Below are positions 24,965-34,047 of a DNA stretch of 64,000 bases, in pieces; position 1 is the stretch's first letter; each line of letters starts with the position of its first letter. The translations under genes and the position numbers were made by a program. The stretch comes from Saccharopolyspora dendranthemae. GTDB lineage: Bacteria > Actinomycetota > Actinomycetes > Mycobacteriales > Pseudonocardiaceae. The notes beneath the pieces are model-generated. The model saw only the letters and a list, made by a program, of their open reading frames with translations. It did no database searches and was not told where the DNA came from. The DNA lies in the NCBI RefSeq assembly GCF_007829955.1, contig NZ_VIWX01000004.1, positions 434,001-498,000 of the forward strand, in the 5' to 3' direction.

Positions 24965-26206
24965 GTGGCCGCACCTGCGTCGGCACCCGCCGACAGCCGC
25001 AGCCGCCCAGCGGTTCGGGACGTGGTCTTCGTCGACGGCGTACGCACGCCGTTCGGCAAGGCCGGTTCGAAGGGCCAGTACGCCCAGACGCGCGCGGACG
25101 ACATGGTCGTCAAGGTCATCCGAGAACTGCTGCGCCGCCACCCGGAGCTTCCGGCGGAGCGCATCGACGAGGTCGCCATCGCCGCGACCACTCAGATCGG
25201 TGACCAGGGCCTGACCATCGGCCGCACGGCCGCGCTGCTGGCCGGGCTGCCCAAGTCCGTGCCGGGCTTCGCCATCGACCGCATGTGCGCCGGCGCCATG
25301 ACCGCCGTGACCACCGTGTCCAGCGGCATCGCCTTCGGCGCCTACGACGTCGTCATCGCCGGCGGCGTCGAGCACATGGGCAACCACCCGATGGGCGAGG
25401 GCGCCGACCCCAACCCGCGCTTCGTGTCGGACAAGATCGTCGACCCGTCCGCGCTGGTCATGGGCTCCACCGCGGAGAACCTGCACGACCGCTACCCGTC
25501 GCTGACCAAGGAGCGCACCGACGCGTACGCGGCGCTGAGCCAGAAGCGCTACGACGAGGCGCAGCAGGCCGGCAAGATCAGCCCGGACCTGGTCGCGGTC
25601 TCCACCCGCTCCGACGAGGGCTGGGGCCTGGCCACCACGGACGAGCCGCCGCGCCCGGGCACCACGGTCGAGAACCTCTCCGGTCTCAAGACGCCGTTCC
25701 GCCCGCACGGCCGGGTCACCCCGGGCAACGCCGCGGGTCTCAACGACGGCGCCACCGGTGCTCTGCTCGCCGACGCCGAGACCGCGAAGGAACTGGGCCT
25801 GCCGATCGGCATGCGCATGGTCGGCTACTCCTTCGCCGGCGTCGAGCCCGAGGTCATGGGTGTCGGTCCGGTCCCGGCCACCGAGAAGGCGCTGCAGCGC
25901 GCCGGGCTGACCATCGACGACATCGGCCTGTTCGAGATCAACGAGGCCTTCGCCGTGCAGGTGCTGGCCTTCCTCGAGCACTTCGGCATCTCCGACGACG
26001 ACCCGCGGGTCAACCCGTGGGGCGGCGCGATCGCCTGCGGTCACCCGCTGGCCTCCTCCGGCGTGCGGCTGATGACGCAGCTGTCCCGCCACTTCGAAGA
26101 GCACCCCGAGGTCCGCTACGGCATCACCACCATGTGCATCGGCATCGGCATGGGCGGAACGGTCATCTGGGAGAACCCGAACTACAACGCAGGAGGCGAG
26201 CAGTGA
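24965..26206 (+). CDS. fadA: Acetyl-CoA acyltransferase (thiolase)
   Basis: A 413-residue thiolase, the last step of fatty-acid beta-oxidation, forming a complex with FadB. The acylated cysteine lies in AIDRMCAGAMTAV, the His motif is GGAIACGHPLASSGVRLM, and the second cysteine lies in TMCIGIGMGGTVIW. The order GFAIDRMCAGA differs slightly from the usual N-R-x-C-S-S but is common in FadA of actinobacteria. The GTG at 24965 follows GAGGAG. It overlaps fadB by 4 bp. Confidence 0.93.
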   Translation: MAAPASAPADSRSRPAVRDVVFVDGVRTPFGKAGSKGQYAQTRADDMVVKVIRELLRRHPELPAERIDEVAIAATTQIGDQGLTIGRTAALLAGLPKSVPGFAIDRMCAGAMTAVTTVSSGIAFGAYDVVIAGGVEHMGNHPMGEGADPNPRFVSDKIVDPSALVMGSTAENLHDRYPSLTKERTDAYAALSQKRYDEAQQAGKISPDLVAVSTRSDEGWGLATTDEPPRPGTTVENLSGLKTPFRPHGRVTPGNAAGLNDGATGALLADAETAKELGLPIGMRMVGYSFAGVEPEVMGVGPVPATEKALQRAGLTIDDIGLFEINEAFAVQVLAFLEHFGISDDDPRVNPWGGAIACGHPLASSGVRLMTQLSRHFEEHPEVRYGITTMCIGIGMGGTVIWENPNYNAGGEQ

Positions 26207-28299
26207 CTGACTTCGCGTCCCTGTTCCCCGACGAGGTCGTGACCAAGGCGTACACCCGCCTCGTCGACGTTCCCGGTCTGACCGGCAAGCTCGCGCTCAT
26301 CACGATCGACAACGGCCACGATCACACCAAGCCGTCGACCTTCGGCCCGGGCGGTCTGAGCAGCCTGAACGCCGCGCTGGACGAGGCGTTCGCCGCTGAG
26401 CCGGCCGCGATCGCGGTCACCGGCAAGCCGTTCGTGTTCGCCGTCGGCGCGGATCTCACGGGCGTCGGCCAGGTGTCGCAGCGCGAGCACGCGCACGCCA
26501 TTGCGCAGACCGGCCACGACGTGTTCCGCCGGCTCACCGAGTCGACGATCCCGACGTTCGCCTTCGTCAACGGCGCCGCCCTCGGCGGTGGCCTCGAGCT
26601 GGCGCTGTCCTGCCACTACCGGACCGTGGCCTCCAACGCGGGCGCGATCGCGTTCCCGGAGTGCTACCTGGGCCTGTTCCCGGGCTGGGGCGGCACGCAG
26701 CTGCTGCCGAACCTGATCGGCCCGGACGCCGCGGTGACGGTGATCATCGAGAACGCGCTGAGCCAGAACAAGATGCTCAACCCGAAGAAGGGCCTGCAGC
26801 TGGGCATCTTCGACGAGCTGCTGGAAGGTGCGGACTTCCTCGAGGAGTCGGTGCGCTGGCTGACCCGCGTGCTCAGCGGCGAGAAGACCGTCGAGCGCCC
26901 GGAGATCGACCGCGGCAAGGGCTGGGACGACGCCGTGGCTCGCGCCAAGGAGATCGTCTCCTCCCGCACCAAGGGTGCCTCGCCCGCGGTGACCAAGACG
27001 GTGGAGCTCATCGAGCTGGCCCGCAACAACGACCTCGACGCCGGCTACGCGGCCGAGACCGAGGCGCTCACCGACGCGCTGATGTCGGATGAGCTGCGCG
27101 CCGGCCTGTACTCGTTCGACCTGGCCCAGAAGCGCGCCAAGAAGCCCGCCGGTGCGCCGGACAAGCAGCTGGCCCGCAAGGTCTCCAAGGTTGGCGTCGT
27201 CGGCGCCGGTCTGATGGCCGGTCAGCTGGCGCTGCTGTTCGTGCGCCGCCTGCAGGTGCCGGTGGTCATCACCGACATCGACCAGGAGCGCATCGACAAG
27301 GGCGTCGCCTACATCCACGGCGAGATCGACAAGCTCGCGGGCAAGGGACGGCTCTCGCCGGACGCCACCAACCGGCTCAAGGCCCTGGTGACCGGTGAGC
27401 TGGACAAGAAGGCCTTTGCCGACGCCGACTTCGTCATCGAGGCCGTCTTCGAGGAGATGACGGTCAAGCAGAAGGTGTTTGCCGAGCTGGAGCAGCACGT
27501 CTCCCCCGAGGCGATCCTGGCGACCAACACCTCGTCGCTGTCGATCACGGAGATGGCCTCGAAGCTCAACAACCCGGAGCGGGTCGTCGGCTTCCACTTC
27601 TTCAACCCGGTCGCGGTGCTGCCGCTGCTGGAGATCGTGCGCGGGGAGAAGACCGACGACGCGTCGCTGGCCACCGCGTTCGGCGTCGGCAAGCAGCTGA
27701 AGAAGTCCAGCGTGCTGGTCAAGGACGCTCCGGCGTTCGTGGTCAACCGCCTGCTGACCCGCTTCATGGGCGAGATCATCGCGGCCGTCGACGAGGGCAC
27801 GCCCTTCGAGGTCGCCGACAACGCCGTGGAAGAGCTGGGTCTGCCGATGAGCCCGATGGTGCTGCTGCAGCTGGTCGGCCCGGCCGTCGCTCAGCACGTC
27901 AACGGCACGATGCACGCGGCCTTCCCGCAGCGCTTCGGCATCAGCGAGAACCTGCAGCGGTTCGTCGACGAGGGCAAGTCCGCGGTGTGGACCTTCGACG
28001 AGTCCGGCAACACGGTCGTCGACCCCGAGGTCGCCGCGCTGTGGAAGTCCGGCGACAAGGTCTCGACCAGCGAGGAGGTCCGCGACCGCGCGCTCAACGC
28101 GCTGGCCGAGGAGATCCAGATCATGCTGGACGAGGACGTCGTGGCCGAGGCGCAGGACATCGACCTGTGCATGATCCTCGGTGCCGGCTGGCCGTTCTGG
28201 CTGGGTGGCATCACGCCGTACCTGGACCGGGCCGGCGTGTCCGAGCGGGTCAACGGCAAGCGGTTCCTCGCCCCGGGTGTGGCCTCGCTGCCCGCCTGA
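26203..28299 (+). CDS. fadB: Fatty-acid oxidation complex subunit alpha (enoyl-CoA hydratase / 3-hydroxyacyl-CoA dehydrogenase)
   Basis: A 698-residue bifunctional enzyme. The N-terminal hydratase/isomerase half has GAALGGGLELALSCHYR and FPECYLGLFPGWGGTQLLP. The dehydrogenase half begins at KVGVVGAGLMAGQLALLF (NAD site) and has NTSSLSITEMA and VVGFHFFNPVAVLPLLEIV. Together with FadA it oxidises acyl-CoA chains. The GTG at 26203 lies in the GTGA overlap with the fadA stop and has AGGAGG upstream. A strong terminator follows the stop, so the operon ends here. The open frame extends far upstream, but that part is a shadow of fadA. Confidence 0.94.
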   Translation: MTDFASLFPDEVVTKAYTRLVDVPGLTGKLALITIDNGHDHTKPSTFGPGGLSSLNAALDEAFAAEPAAIAVTGKPFVFAVGADLTGVGQVSQREHAHAIAQTGHDVFRRLTESTIPTFAFVNGAALGGGLELALSCHYRTVASNAGAIAFPECYLGLFPGWGGTQLLPNLIGPDAAVTVIIENALSQNKMLNPKKGLQLGIFDELLEGADFLEESVRWLTRVLSGEKTVERPEIDRGKGWDDAVARAKEIVSSRTKGASPAVTKTVELIELARNNDLDAGYAAETEALTDALMSDELRAGLYSFDLAQKRAKKPAGAPDKQLARKVSKVGVVGAGLMAGQLALLFVRRLQVPVVITDIDQERIDKGVAYIHGEIDKLAGKGRLSPDATNRLKALVTGELDKKAFADADFVIEAVFEEMTVKQKVFAELEQHVSPEAILATNTSSLSITEMASKLNNPERVVGFHFFNPVAVLPLLEIVRGEKTDDASLATAFGVGKQLKKSSVLVKDAPAFVVNRLLTRFMGEIIAAVDEGTPFEVADNAVEELGLPMSPMVLLQLVGPAVAQHVNGTMHAAFPQRFGISENLQRFVDEGKSAVWTFDESGNTVVDPEVAALWKSGDKVSTSEEVRDRALNALAEEIQIMLDEDVVAEAQDIDLCMILGAGWPFWLGGITPYLDRAGVSERVNGKRFLAPGVASLPA

Positions 28300-28316
28300 T
28301 CAGAGGACTACCGGGA

Positions 28317-28355
28317 GACCGGGGTTGGTGCCACTGGCTCCAACCCCGGTCTTTT
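28317..28355 (+). terminator. Intrinsic terminator of fadAB
   Basis: GACCGGGGTTGG (28317-28328) pairs perfectly with CCAACCCCGGTC (28340-28351) around an 11-nt loop, and TTTT follows. This is a rare classical hairpin with a U-run in this window. Confidence 0.88.
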
Positions 28356-28361
28356 GCTTGA

Positions 28362-28763
28362 TCAGACGGCGCCCGGCTGCTCCGTCGGCAAACCAAGCGC
28401 CGCAGCCGCCTCGTGCAGGCGTCGGTCGTAAGTGACGAACGCCGTGAGATGCGGTCCGAAGATCGCATGTGCGGTAGCGAGGTGGATCGAGTCGAGGGAT
28501 CGCAACATCACGTCCTGATACGCGGCCGCCGTGGCACGAACGACCTCGTCGATGTCGTACACACCGATCCGCTTCATCACGGCCGGTACCGACCCCATCA
28601 GCTCCGGTGCACAACGCCGGAGCGCTCTCGGCATTTCGACCTCGACCAGAGCAGAAGCAACCAAAGGCACATCGGGCTGCCTCTCGAGCCAATCGCCCAA
28701 GGCATCGCTTTCCGGCTCAGGACGAACGAGTTTGATGAGCGCTGCAGTATCGAGATAGATCAC
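28362..28763 (-). CDS. PIN-domain toxin (VapC-like)
   Basis: A 133-residue PIN-domain ribonuclease, the toxin of a type II toxin-antitoxin pair. The acidic residues of the metal site are in place: Asp5 (YLDTAALIKL), Glu in VASALVEVEMPRAL, Asp in SLDSIHLATAHA and Asp in VTYDRRLHEAA. Such toxins cut specific tRNA or rRNA sites. The GTG at 28763 shares its G with the antitoxin's TAG stop, so translation is coupled. Lower GC than the neighbours suggests acquisition by transfer. Confidence 0.9.
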   Translation of the reverse strand: MIYLDTAALIKLVRPEPESDALGDWLERQPDVPLVASALVEVEMPRALRRCAPELMGSVPAVMKRIGVYDIDEVVRATAAAYQDVMLRSLDSIHLATAHAIFGPHLTAFVTYDRRLHEAAAALGLPTEQPGAV

Positions 28764-29035
28764 TAGAAGCGTTCCTCGTCCCGAAGCTCACGCACCAGCT
28801 CACCGGCATCGGCTTCCTTGCGCACGGCGCCCCGCGGTCGCGGAATCGGCCCCTGCAAAGTCGCGGGCCGAAATTTTCCGGACGCGAGCAAGTCCGCGAA
28901 GGGGTGGGGCTCAGCAGGAACGATGCGAGCGATCACGGAACCCCGCTCCGTAATTTCGATCTCTTCACCGTGCTTCACCCTTGCCAGGACACTGGACGTT
29001 TCCTGGTTCAACTGGCGCACCGGAACCTCACTCAT
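28763..29035 (-). CDS. Phd/YefM-family antitoxin partner of the PIN toxin
   Basis: A 90-residue antitoxin. The N-terminal half (VPVRQLNQETSSVLARVKHGEEIEITERGSVIARIVPAE) is a typical Phd/YefM DNA-binding domain; the C-terminal half is charged and should wrap around the toxin. TACTCT (29047-29042) lies six bases before the ATG at 29035, with no ribosome site, suggesting a leaderless transcript and autoregulation at the same spot. Toxin and antitoxin form a two-gene operon ending just before the fadAB terminator. Confidence 0.9.
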   Translation of the reverse strand: MSEVPVRQLNQETSSVLARVKHGEEIEITERGSVIARIVPAEPHPFADLLASGKFRPATLQGPIPRPRGAVRKEADAGELVRELRDEERF

Positions 29036-29069
29036 GGATCCAGAGTACTACAAAAATGTCCTACGCAAT

Positions 29070-30203
29070 TCACGGCGCGGTAGGGAGTTGGATGGTGATC
29101 GCGAGGCCGCCGGCGGGCAGCGCGGTGGCGTGGATCTTGCCGTGGTGCGCGGTGGTGGCGGCCTGCACGATGGACAGCCCGAGGCCGGTGCCGTTGCGGG
29201 CGGTGCGCTGAACGCCCGCCCGCCGGAACGGTTCGAAGAGCGCGTCCACCGAGTCCGCGGGGATCTCCGGGCCGGAGGAGGCCACGCGCAGCGTCGTCCA
29301 CTGCGCGTCGGCCCCGGTGCTGATCTCCAGCCACCCCCCGTCGACGTTGTGCCGGACCGCGTTCTCCAGCAGGTTTCCCGCCACCCGTTCCAGCAGCGCA
29401 GGATCTCCGACGGCGAAAGCGGGCTCGGTGCACCGCTTCACGCGCAGTCCGCGCCTGCGGGACTCGGGTTCGACGGCACGCAGCGCGCGGCCGACGACGT
29501 CGGTGAGGTCGACCGGCTCCCGGACCGCGAGTTCGACGCCCTCGGTGCGCGCCAGCAGCAGCAGGGCTTCCACCAGGCGTTCGGCGCGGCTGGTGGCTTC
29601 GCGCACGACGTCGGCCATCCGGCGCAGCTCGGCTTCGTCGGCGTTCGGGTCCGACAGCGTCACGTCGAGCTCGGTGCGCACCACCGACAACGGGGTGCGC
29701 AGCTCGTGGCTGGCGTTGGCGACGAACCGGCGCTGGGCGTCGAAGGCCGCCTGCAACCGGTCCAGCATCGCGTCGAAGGTGTCGGCGAGCCGGGCGACCT
29801 CGTCGCGCGGGCCGCTGAGCGCGATCCGCTCGTCCAGCGACTCGGCCGACAACCGCTGCGCGGTCTCGGTGACGTCCTGGAGCGGCCGCAACATCCGGCC
29901 GGTGACCAGCCACGCGAGCAGCGCGGCGGCTGCCACGACGGCGACGAACGCCGGACCGCCGATCAGCAGGACCTGCTGCCGGGCCGAATCCCGCAGCGCC
30001 GCGCCGAGGAGCTCCGCGGGGACGTCCACTCCCCTGACTCGCACCGGAGTGCCCACGGGCAGCCGGGGAACCGCGGCGACGACGTTGCCCACCAGCACCC
30101 AGCCCAGCCACAGCAGCACCGCGCTGACCAGGGCGACCAGCGAGGTCGCCAGCAGCGTCAGCCGGGCCCGCAGTCCCGGCCCGCGCCGGGTGAGCGCACC
30201 CAC
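29070..30203 (-). CDS. Sensor histidine kinase
   Basis: A 377-residue membrane kinase. Two transmembrane helices (about 12-38 and 72-95) flank a small extracytoplasmic loop of about 35 residues, so it probably senses the membrane or a partner. A HAMP domain follows, then the HisKA dimerisation domain (FVANASHELRTPLSVVRTEL with the phosphorylated His) and the ATPase domain with N-box NLLENAVRHN and G2 box GTGLGLSIVQA. The G1 box reads SSGPEIP, Ser replacing the usual Asp/Asn. The GTG at 30203 lies 2 bp after the regulator's stop; the frame upstream of it is a shadow. Confidence 0.9.
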   Translation of the reverse strand: MGALTRRGPGLRARLTLLATSLVALVSAVLLWLGWVLVGNVVAAVPRLPVGTPVRVRGVDVPAELLGAALRDSARQQVLLIGGPAFVAVVAAAALLAWLVTGRMLRPLQDVTETAQRLSAESLDERIALSGPRDEVARLADTFDAMLDRLQAAFDAQRRFVANASHELRTPLSVVRTELDVTLSDPNADEAELRRMADVVREATSRAERLVEALLLLARTEGVELAVREPVDLTDVVGRALRAVEPESRRRGLRVKRCTEPAFAVGDPALLERVAGNLLENAVRHNVDGGWLEISTGADAQWTTLRVASSGPEIPADSVDALFEPFRRAGVQRTARNGTGLGLSIVQAATTAHHGKIHATALPAGGLAITIQLPTAP

Positions 30204-30205
30204 GA

Positions 30206-30892
30206 TCAGCCCCTGGCGTGCTCGGTCCGGGCCGCGGAAGGCACCCGGTACCCGGAGCCGACGACGGTCTCGATGACGCCGGGCTCCCCCAGCTTCTTGC
30301 GCAGCGTCATCATCGTGACCCGGACGGTCGTGGTGAACGGGTCGGCGTTCTCGTCCCAGACCCGCTCCAGCAGTTCCTCCGAGCTGACCACCGCGCCTCC
30401 CGCGGACAGCAGCACCTCCAGCACGCCGAGCTCCTTGCGGGTCAGCTCCACCTCGCCGACGGAGCGGGTGACCGTCCGGCGCGCCGGGTCGAGCTCGAGG
30501 TCCTCGGCCGTCAGCAGCGGCGGTTGCGCGGGTGTGGCGCGGCGTCCCAGCGCGCGCACGCGCGCGATCAGCTCCGGGAACGCGAACGGCTTGGCCAAGT
30601 AGTCGTCGGCGCCGAGCGACAGCCCGGCAACGCGGTCGGCGACCGTGCCGGAGGCGGTCAGCATGATGACCCTGGTGAGCCCGCCCGAAGCGACCAGGTC
30701 GCGGCACAGGTCATCGCCGGACATCCCGGGCAGGTCGCGATCGAGCACGACGACGTCGTACCGGGTGATCGTGGACTTCTCCTGCCCGCTCTCACCGTCG
30801 TAGGCGACGTCGACGGCCATGCCATCGCGCCGGAGCCCTCGGGCCACCGCGTCGGCCAGCGGCTTCTCGTCCTCCACGACCAGGATTCGCAC
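30206..30892 (-). CDS. OmpR/PhoB-family response regulator
   Basis: A 228-residue regulator: receiver domain with the acidic pocket VVEDEKP, phospho-acceptor Asp51 in VVLDRDLPGM, Thr in MLTASG and Lys in DDYLAKPF; then a winged-helix DNA-binding domain (ELTRKELGVLEVLL to VRVTMMTLRKKLG and VVGSGYR). It forms a two-gene operon with the downstream kinase. The GTG at 30892 has only a weak GGTGG ribosome site. The large palindrome at 30979 is directly upstream and may be a control element or the end of dxs. Signal and targets are unknown. Confidence 0.92.
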   Translation of the reverse strand: MRILVVEDEKPLADAVARGLRRDGMAVDVAYDGESGQEKSTITRYDVVVLDRDLPGMSGDDLCRDLVASGGLTRVIMLTASGTVADRVAGLSLGADDYLAKPFAFPELIARVRALGRRATPAQPPLLTAEDLELDPARRTVTRSVGEVELTRKELGVLEVLLSAGGAVVSSEELLERVWDENADPFTTTVRVTMMTLRKKLGEPGVIETVVGSGYRVPSAARTEHARG

Positions 30893-30978
30893 GGATCCAC
30901 CCTGCCACAACAGGCGCTCCCACCTGTCGAGGTCAGGGCCGGGTGAGGCGGATTTCAGCCCGGTTCCGGTGGGGATCC

Positions 30979-31026
30979 GTGGTGGGGGTGGGGAAGTTTT
31001 CATGAAAACTTCCCCACCCCCACCAC
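30979..31026. repeat. 48-bp perfect palindrome between dxs and the response regulator
   Basis: Bases 30979 to 31026 form a perfect inverted repeat with 24-bp arms and no spacer. The outer parts are G/C-rich (GTGGTGGGGGTGGGG and its complement) and the centre is AAGTTTTCATGAAAACTT. It lies 30 bp after the dxs stop and 86 bp before the regulator start, both on the minus strand. It can form a stable RNA hairpin acting as the dxs terminator, or a cruciform or protein site upstream of the two-component genes. Confidence 0.9.
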
Positions 31027-31056
31027 CTTGGAGCTCCGCCGGAACGGGGGTCGCGA

Positions 31057-32973
31057 TCAGCCGTGGGCGGCTTCGGCCTCGGTGGCGACGCGGAGCTGCG
31101 CGCCGCGCCGGCTCGTCACCCAGTCGTTGATGCGGGTGGCGATGTCGGTCTCGGTGAGGCCGAGGTCGGCCAGGACCTCCTCGCGCGAGGAGTGGTGGAG
31201 GAAGTTGTTCGGCACCGCGAGATCGCGCAGCGGCACGTCGACTTCCGCGTCGCGCAGGGCGGCGGCCAGCGACGAGCCGAAACCGCCGTGCCGGCCGCAG
31301 TCCTCGAGCGAGACCACCAGCCGGTGCTCGGCGGCCATCTCCACGACCTTCGACGGCATCGGGACGACCCAGCGCGGGTCGACCACGGTCACGCCGACGC
31401 CCATCGCGGCCAGCCTCTCGGCCGCGGCCACGGCGAGCTGGCCGAACGCTCCGACCGCCACCAGCAGGACGTCCTTGCGCTCGTCGGCGCGCAGCACGTC
31501 CACACCACCGGTCCGCTCCACGGACGGGACCTCTTCGATCACCGAGCCCTTGGAGAAGCGCAGCACGGTCGGCCCGTCGTCGACGGCGACGGCCTCGCGC
31601 AGCTCTTCGCGCAACGTCACGCCGTCGCGCGGCGCGGCCACCCGGATGCCGGGGATCAGGCCGAGGATCGACAGGTCCCACATGCCGTTGTGGCTGGCAC
31701 CGTCGTCGCCGGTGATGCCGGAGCGGTCCAGCGTCACGGTGACCGGCTGCTTGTGCAGGGCCACGTCCATCAGCAGCTGGTCGAACGCCCGGTTCAGGAA
31801 CGTCGAGTAGACCGCGAAGACCGGGTGCAGACCGCCCATGGCCAGGCCGGCGGCGGAGGTCATGCCGTGCTGCTCGGCGATGCCGACGTCGAAGCAGCGG
31901 TCCGGGTAGGCGTCGGCGAACTTCTTCAGCCCTGTCGGACCCAGCATCGCGGCGGTGATCGCCACGACGTCCGACCGATCGGCACCGACCTTGACCAGCT
32001 CGTCGGCGTAGACGTCGGTCCAGCTCTTCGGCGCGGGCTTCTTGGGCAGGCCGGTTTCCGGGTCGATGACCTTGACCTGGTGCATCTGCTCGGCCTCGTC
32101 GTTCTCGGCCGGGGCGAAACCGTTCCCCTTGCGGGTCACGGCGTGCACGATCACCGGTCCGCCGAAGGACTTGGCCATCTGCAGCGCGTACTCCATCGCG
32201 CGCATGTCGTGGCCGTCCACCGGGCCCAGGTACTTGAGGCCGAGGTCGGAGAACATGACCTGCGGGCTGATCGCGTCCTTTATGCCGCTCTTGGCGGCGT
32301 GCAGGCCGGTGTAGAGCGAGCGGCCCACGACGGGCATCTTGCGCAGCGTGCGCTTGCCCGACTCCAGGGCCTTCTCGTAGCTGGGGTTGAGCCGCAGCGC
32401 CGCGAGGTGCTCGGCGAGCCCGCCGATGGTCGGTGCGTAGGAACGACCGTTGTCGTTGACGACGATGACGACCGGGCGCTCCGGGTCGGCCGCGATGTTG
32501 TTCAGGGCCTCCCAGCACATGCCGCCGGTGAGCGCGCCGTCTCCGACGACCGCGACCGCGTGCCGGTCGGCACCGGTGACCTGGAAGGAGCGGGCCAGCC
32601 CATCGGCGTAGGACAGCGCGGTCGAGGCGTGGCTGTTCTCGACGAAGTCGTGCTCGCTCTCGGCCCGCGACGGGTAGCCGGACAGGCCGTCCCGCTTGCG
32701 CAGCTGGTCGAAGCCCTCCTGCCTGCCCGTGACGATCTTGTGCACGTAGGCCTGGTGGCCGGTGTCGAACACCATCGCGTCGTTCGGCGAGTCGAAGACC
32801 CGGTGCAGCGAGAGGGTCAGTTCCAGCGCACCCAGGTTGGGTCCCAGATGTCCACCGGTTCGCGAGACCTTCTGGATCAGGAACTCCCTGATCTCCTCCG
32901 CCAGCTCCGCCAATTCGGTGTGCGTCATGCGCTTGACGTCGGCCGGACTGCGCACGGACCCCAGCAGCGTCAC
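31057..32973 (-). CDS. dxs: 1-Deoxy-D-xylulose-5-phosphate synthase
   Basis: A 638-residue thiamine-diphosphate enzyme, the first and rate-limiting step of the MEP isoprenoid pathway. The thiamine site is VGDGALTGGMCWEALNNIAA, followed by IVVNDNGRSYAPTIGGL; the transketolase middle domain has DVGIAEQHGMTSAAGLAMGG, and the C-terminal domain is complete. The GTG at 32973 (VTLLGSVRSPADVKRM) has GAGGTGG eight bases upstream and gives the normal length; the open frame to 33036 adds residues unlike the family. It is transcribed alone. Confidence 0.95.
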   Translation of the reverse strand: MTLLGSVRSPADVKRMTHTELAELAEEIREFLIQKVSRTGGHLGPNLGALELTLSLHRVFDSPNDAMVFDTGHQAYVHKIVTGRQEGFDQLRKRDGLSGYPSRAESEHDFVENSHASTALSYADGLARSFQVTGADRHAVAVVGDGALTGGMCWEALNNIAADPERPVVIVVNDNGRSYAPTIGGLAEHLAALRLNPSYEKALESGKRTLRKMPVVGRSLYTGLHAAKSGIKDAISPQVMFSDLGLKYLGPVDGHDMRAMEYALQMAKSFGGPVIVHAVTRKGNGFAPAENDEAEQMHQVKVIDPETGLPKKPAPKSWTDVYADELVKVGADRSDVVAITAAMLGPTGLKKFADAYPDRCFDVGIAEQHGMTSAAGLAMGGLHPVFAVYSTFLNRAFDQLLMDVALHKQPVTVTLDRSGITGDDGASHNGMWDLSILGLIPGIRVAAPRDGVTLREELREAVAVDDGPTVLRFSKGSVIEEVPSVERTGGVDVLRADERKDVLLVAVGAFGQLAVAAAERLAAMGVGVTVVDPRWVVPMPSKVVEMAAEHRLVVSLEDCGRHGGFGSSLAAALRDAEVDVPLRDLAVPNNFLHHSSREEVLADLGLTETDIATRINDWVTSRRGAQLRVATEAEAAHG

Positions 32974-33216
32974 CGTGTTCCACCTCGCTTGTCGTGCCGG
33001 TCGGTCACAATCGCGATCCCGGGGCCTGGCCGGCAACCTGGCTCCGTCTGCATAGTGCGCCCCAGTCTACGGAGGGGCCACGCGGCTACCGGGCGCGGTC
33101 GCACACCGGTGGCGACGCCCTCCTCGCGCTGCTCGTCCGCCGCGGTGACCTCCCTGTCGCCGGTACCACCCGGAGCGCGGTGTTGCTACCTTGCACCTGA
33201 TCCACGTGGAGGCGAC

Positions 33217-33729
33217 ATGACTGGTCCGGACGGACGCAAGGCGGAGCTCGAAGCGCGCAACGCCGCGATGCGCGAGCAGGTGAGCTCGATGCTCGAAGGG
33301 TTGCAGCGGCAAACGGCCCAGTTGCACGAAGCCCAGGCCAGCGCCCTCGCCGCGACCGGCGAGGCCACCTCCGCCGACGGTCTGGTCACCGTCCAGGTCA
33401 ACGCCGCTGGCGTGGTCACCGGCACGACCCTGTCGCCGTCCGCCCTGCGGACGAGCACGCCGGAAAAACTCGCCACGAGCTTCACCGAAACAGCCCAAGC
33501 GGCGGCCCGGGACGCCCGCGCGAAGGCCGACGAAGCCGTCGCACCGCTCCAGGAGAACGTCCCCGACCTCCCGGACGTGTTCCCGGGCGCGCCGTCGCTG
33601 TCCCAGCTGATCCCGGCCGCTCCCGAAATGCCGGAACCGAACCGCCCCTCGGCCACGTCCAAACCGCCGGTGCAGGAGGACTGGGACGACTTCGAACCCC
33701 GGTCCCGTTTCCGGAAGGACGATTGGTGA
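33217..33729 (+). CDS. YbaB/EbfC-family nucleoid-associated protein of a type VII cluster
   Basis: A 170-residue protein. Residues 1-105 match the YbaB/EbfC fold: a long helix (ELEARNAAMREQVSSMLEGL) followed by a strand pair (GLVTVQVNAAGVVTGTTLS). The C-terminal 60 residues are proline-rich and disordered and end in acidic and basic clusters. YbaB-like genes often precede WXG100 genes in actinobacterial polymorphic-toxin loci. The ATG at 33217 has GGAGG upstream, and its stop overlaps the next start (TGATG). The frame open from 31063 is a dxs shadow. Confidence 0.8.
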   Translation: MTGPDGRKAELEARNAAMREQVSSMLEGLQRQTAQLHEAQASALAATGEATSADGLVTVQVNAAGVVTGTTLSPSALRTSTPEKLATSFTETAQAAARDARAKADEAVAPLQENVPDLPDVFPGAPSLSQLIPAAPEMPEPNRPSATSKPPVQEDWDDFEPRSRFRKDDW

Positions 33730-34037
33730 TGGGATTCGAGGTCGACCCCGAGGCGCTGCGCGGCGCCTCACCGAAGTTCGACGGCTCGGCGGACAAGCTG
33801 GCGTCCGCGCTGGACAAGCTCAACGGCGTCCTGCAGGCGGAGGGCAAGTGCTGGGGCGGTGACGAGGCCGGTCAGGAGTTCGCCAAGCAGTACGAGCCCG
33901 GTTCCCAGCAGGGCACCGACGGCATGAAGGGCCTCGCCGAGGCTCTGCACCAGGTCAAGGGCGAGCTCGACGCCACCGCCCGCACCTGGGACGACGTCGA
34001 TCAGGCGAACGCCGACGGCATCAAGAGCCAGGGCTGA
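33729..34037 (+). CDS. WXG100-like type VII secretion substrate
   Basis: A 102-residue helical-hairpin protein of the ESAT-6/WXG100 kind. Two amphipathic helices flank a turn with CWGGDEAGQEF, in place of the WxG motif. Length and spacing are normal for the family. These proteins are secreted as dimers by type VII (ESX) machinery, whose core genes are not in this window. It is translationally coupled to the YbaB gene and lies 10 bp before the larger WXG100-domain protein, its likely partner. Confidence 0.8.
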   Translation: MGFEVDPEALRGASPKFDGSADKLASALDKLNGVLQAEGKCWGGDEAGQEFAKQYEPGSQQGTDGMKGLAEALHQVKGELDATARTWDDVDQANADGIKSQG

Positions 34038-34047
34038 GGGGGACGAC

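Noticed and set aside
25285..26202. Long frame upstream of fadB that would make a 1004-residue fusion
   Set aside because: The upstream part is Arg-rich shadow translation of fadA; the GTG at 26203 has a proper ribosome site.
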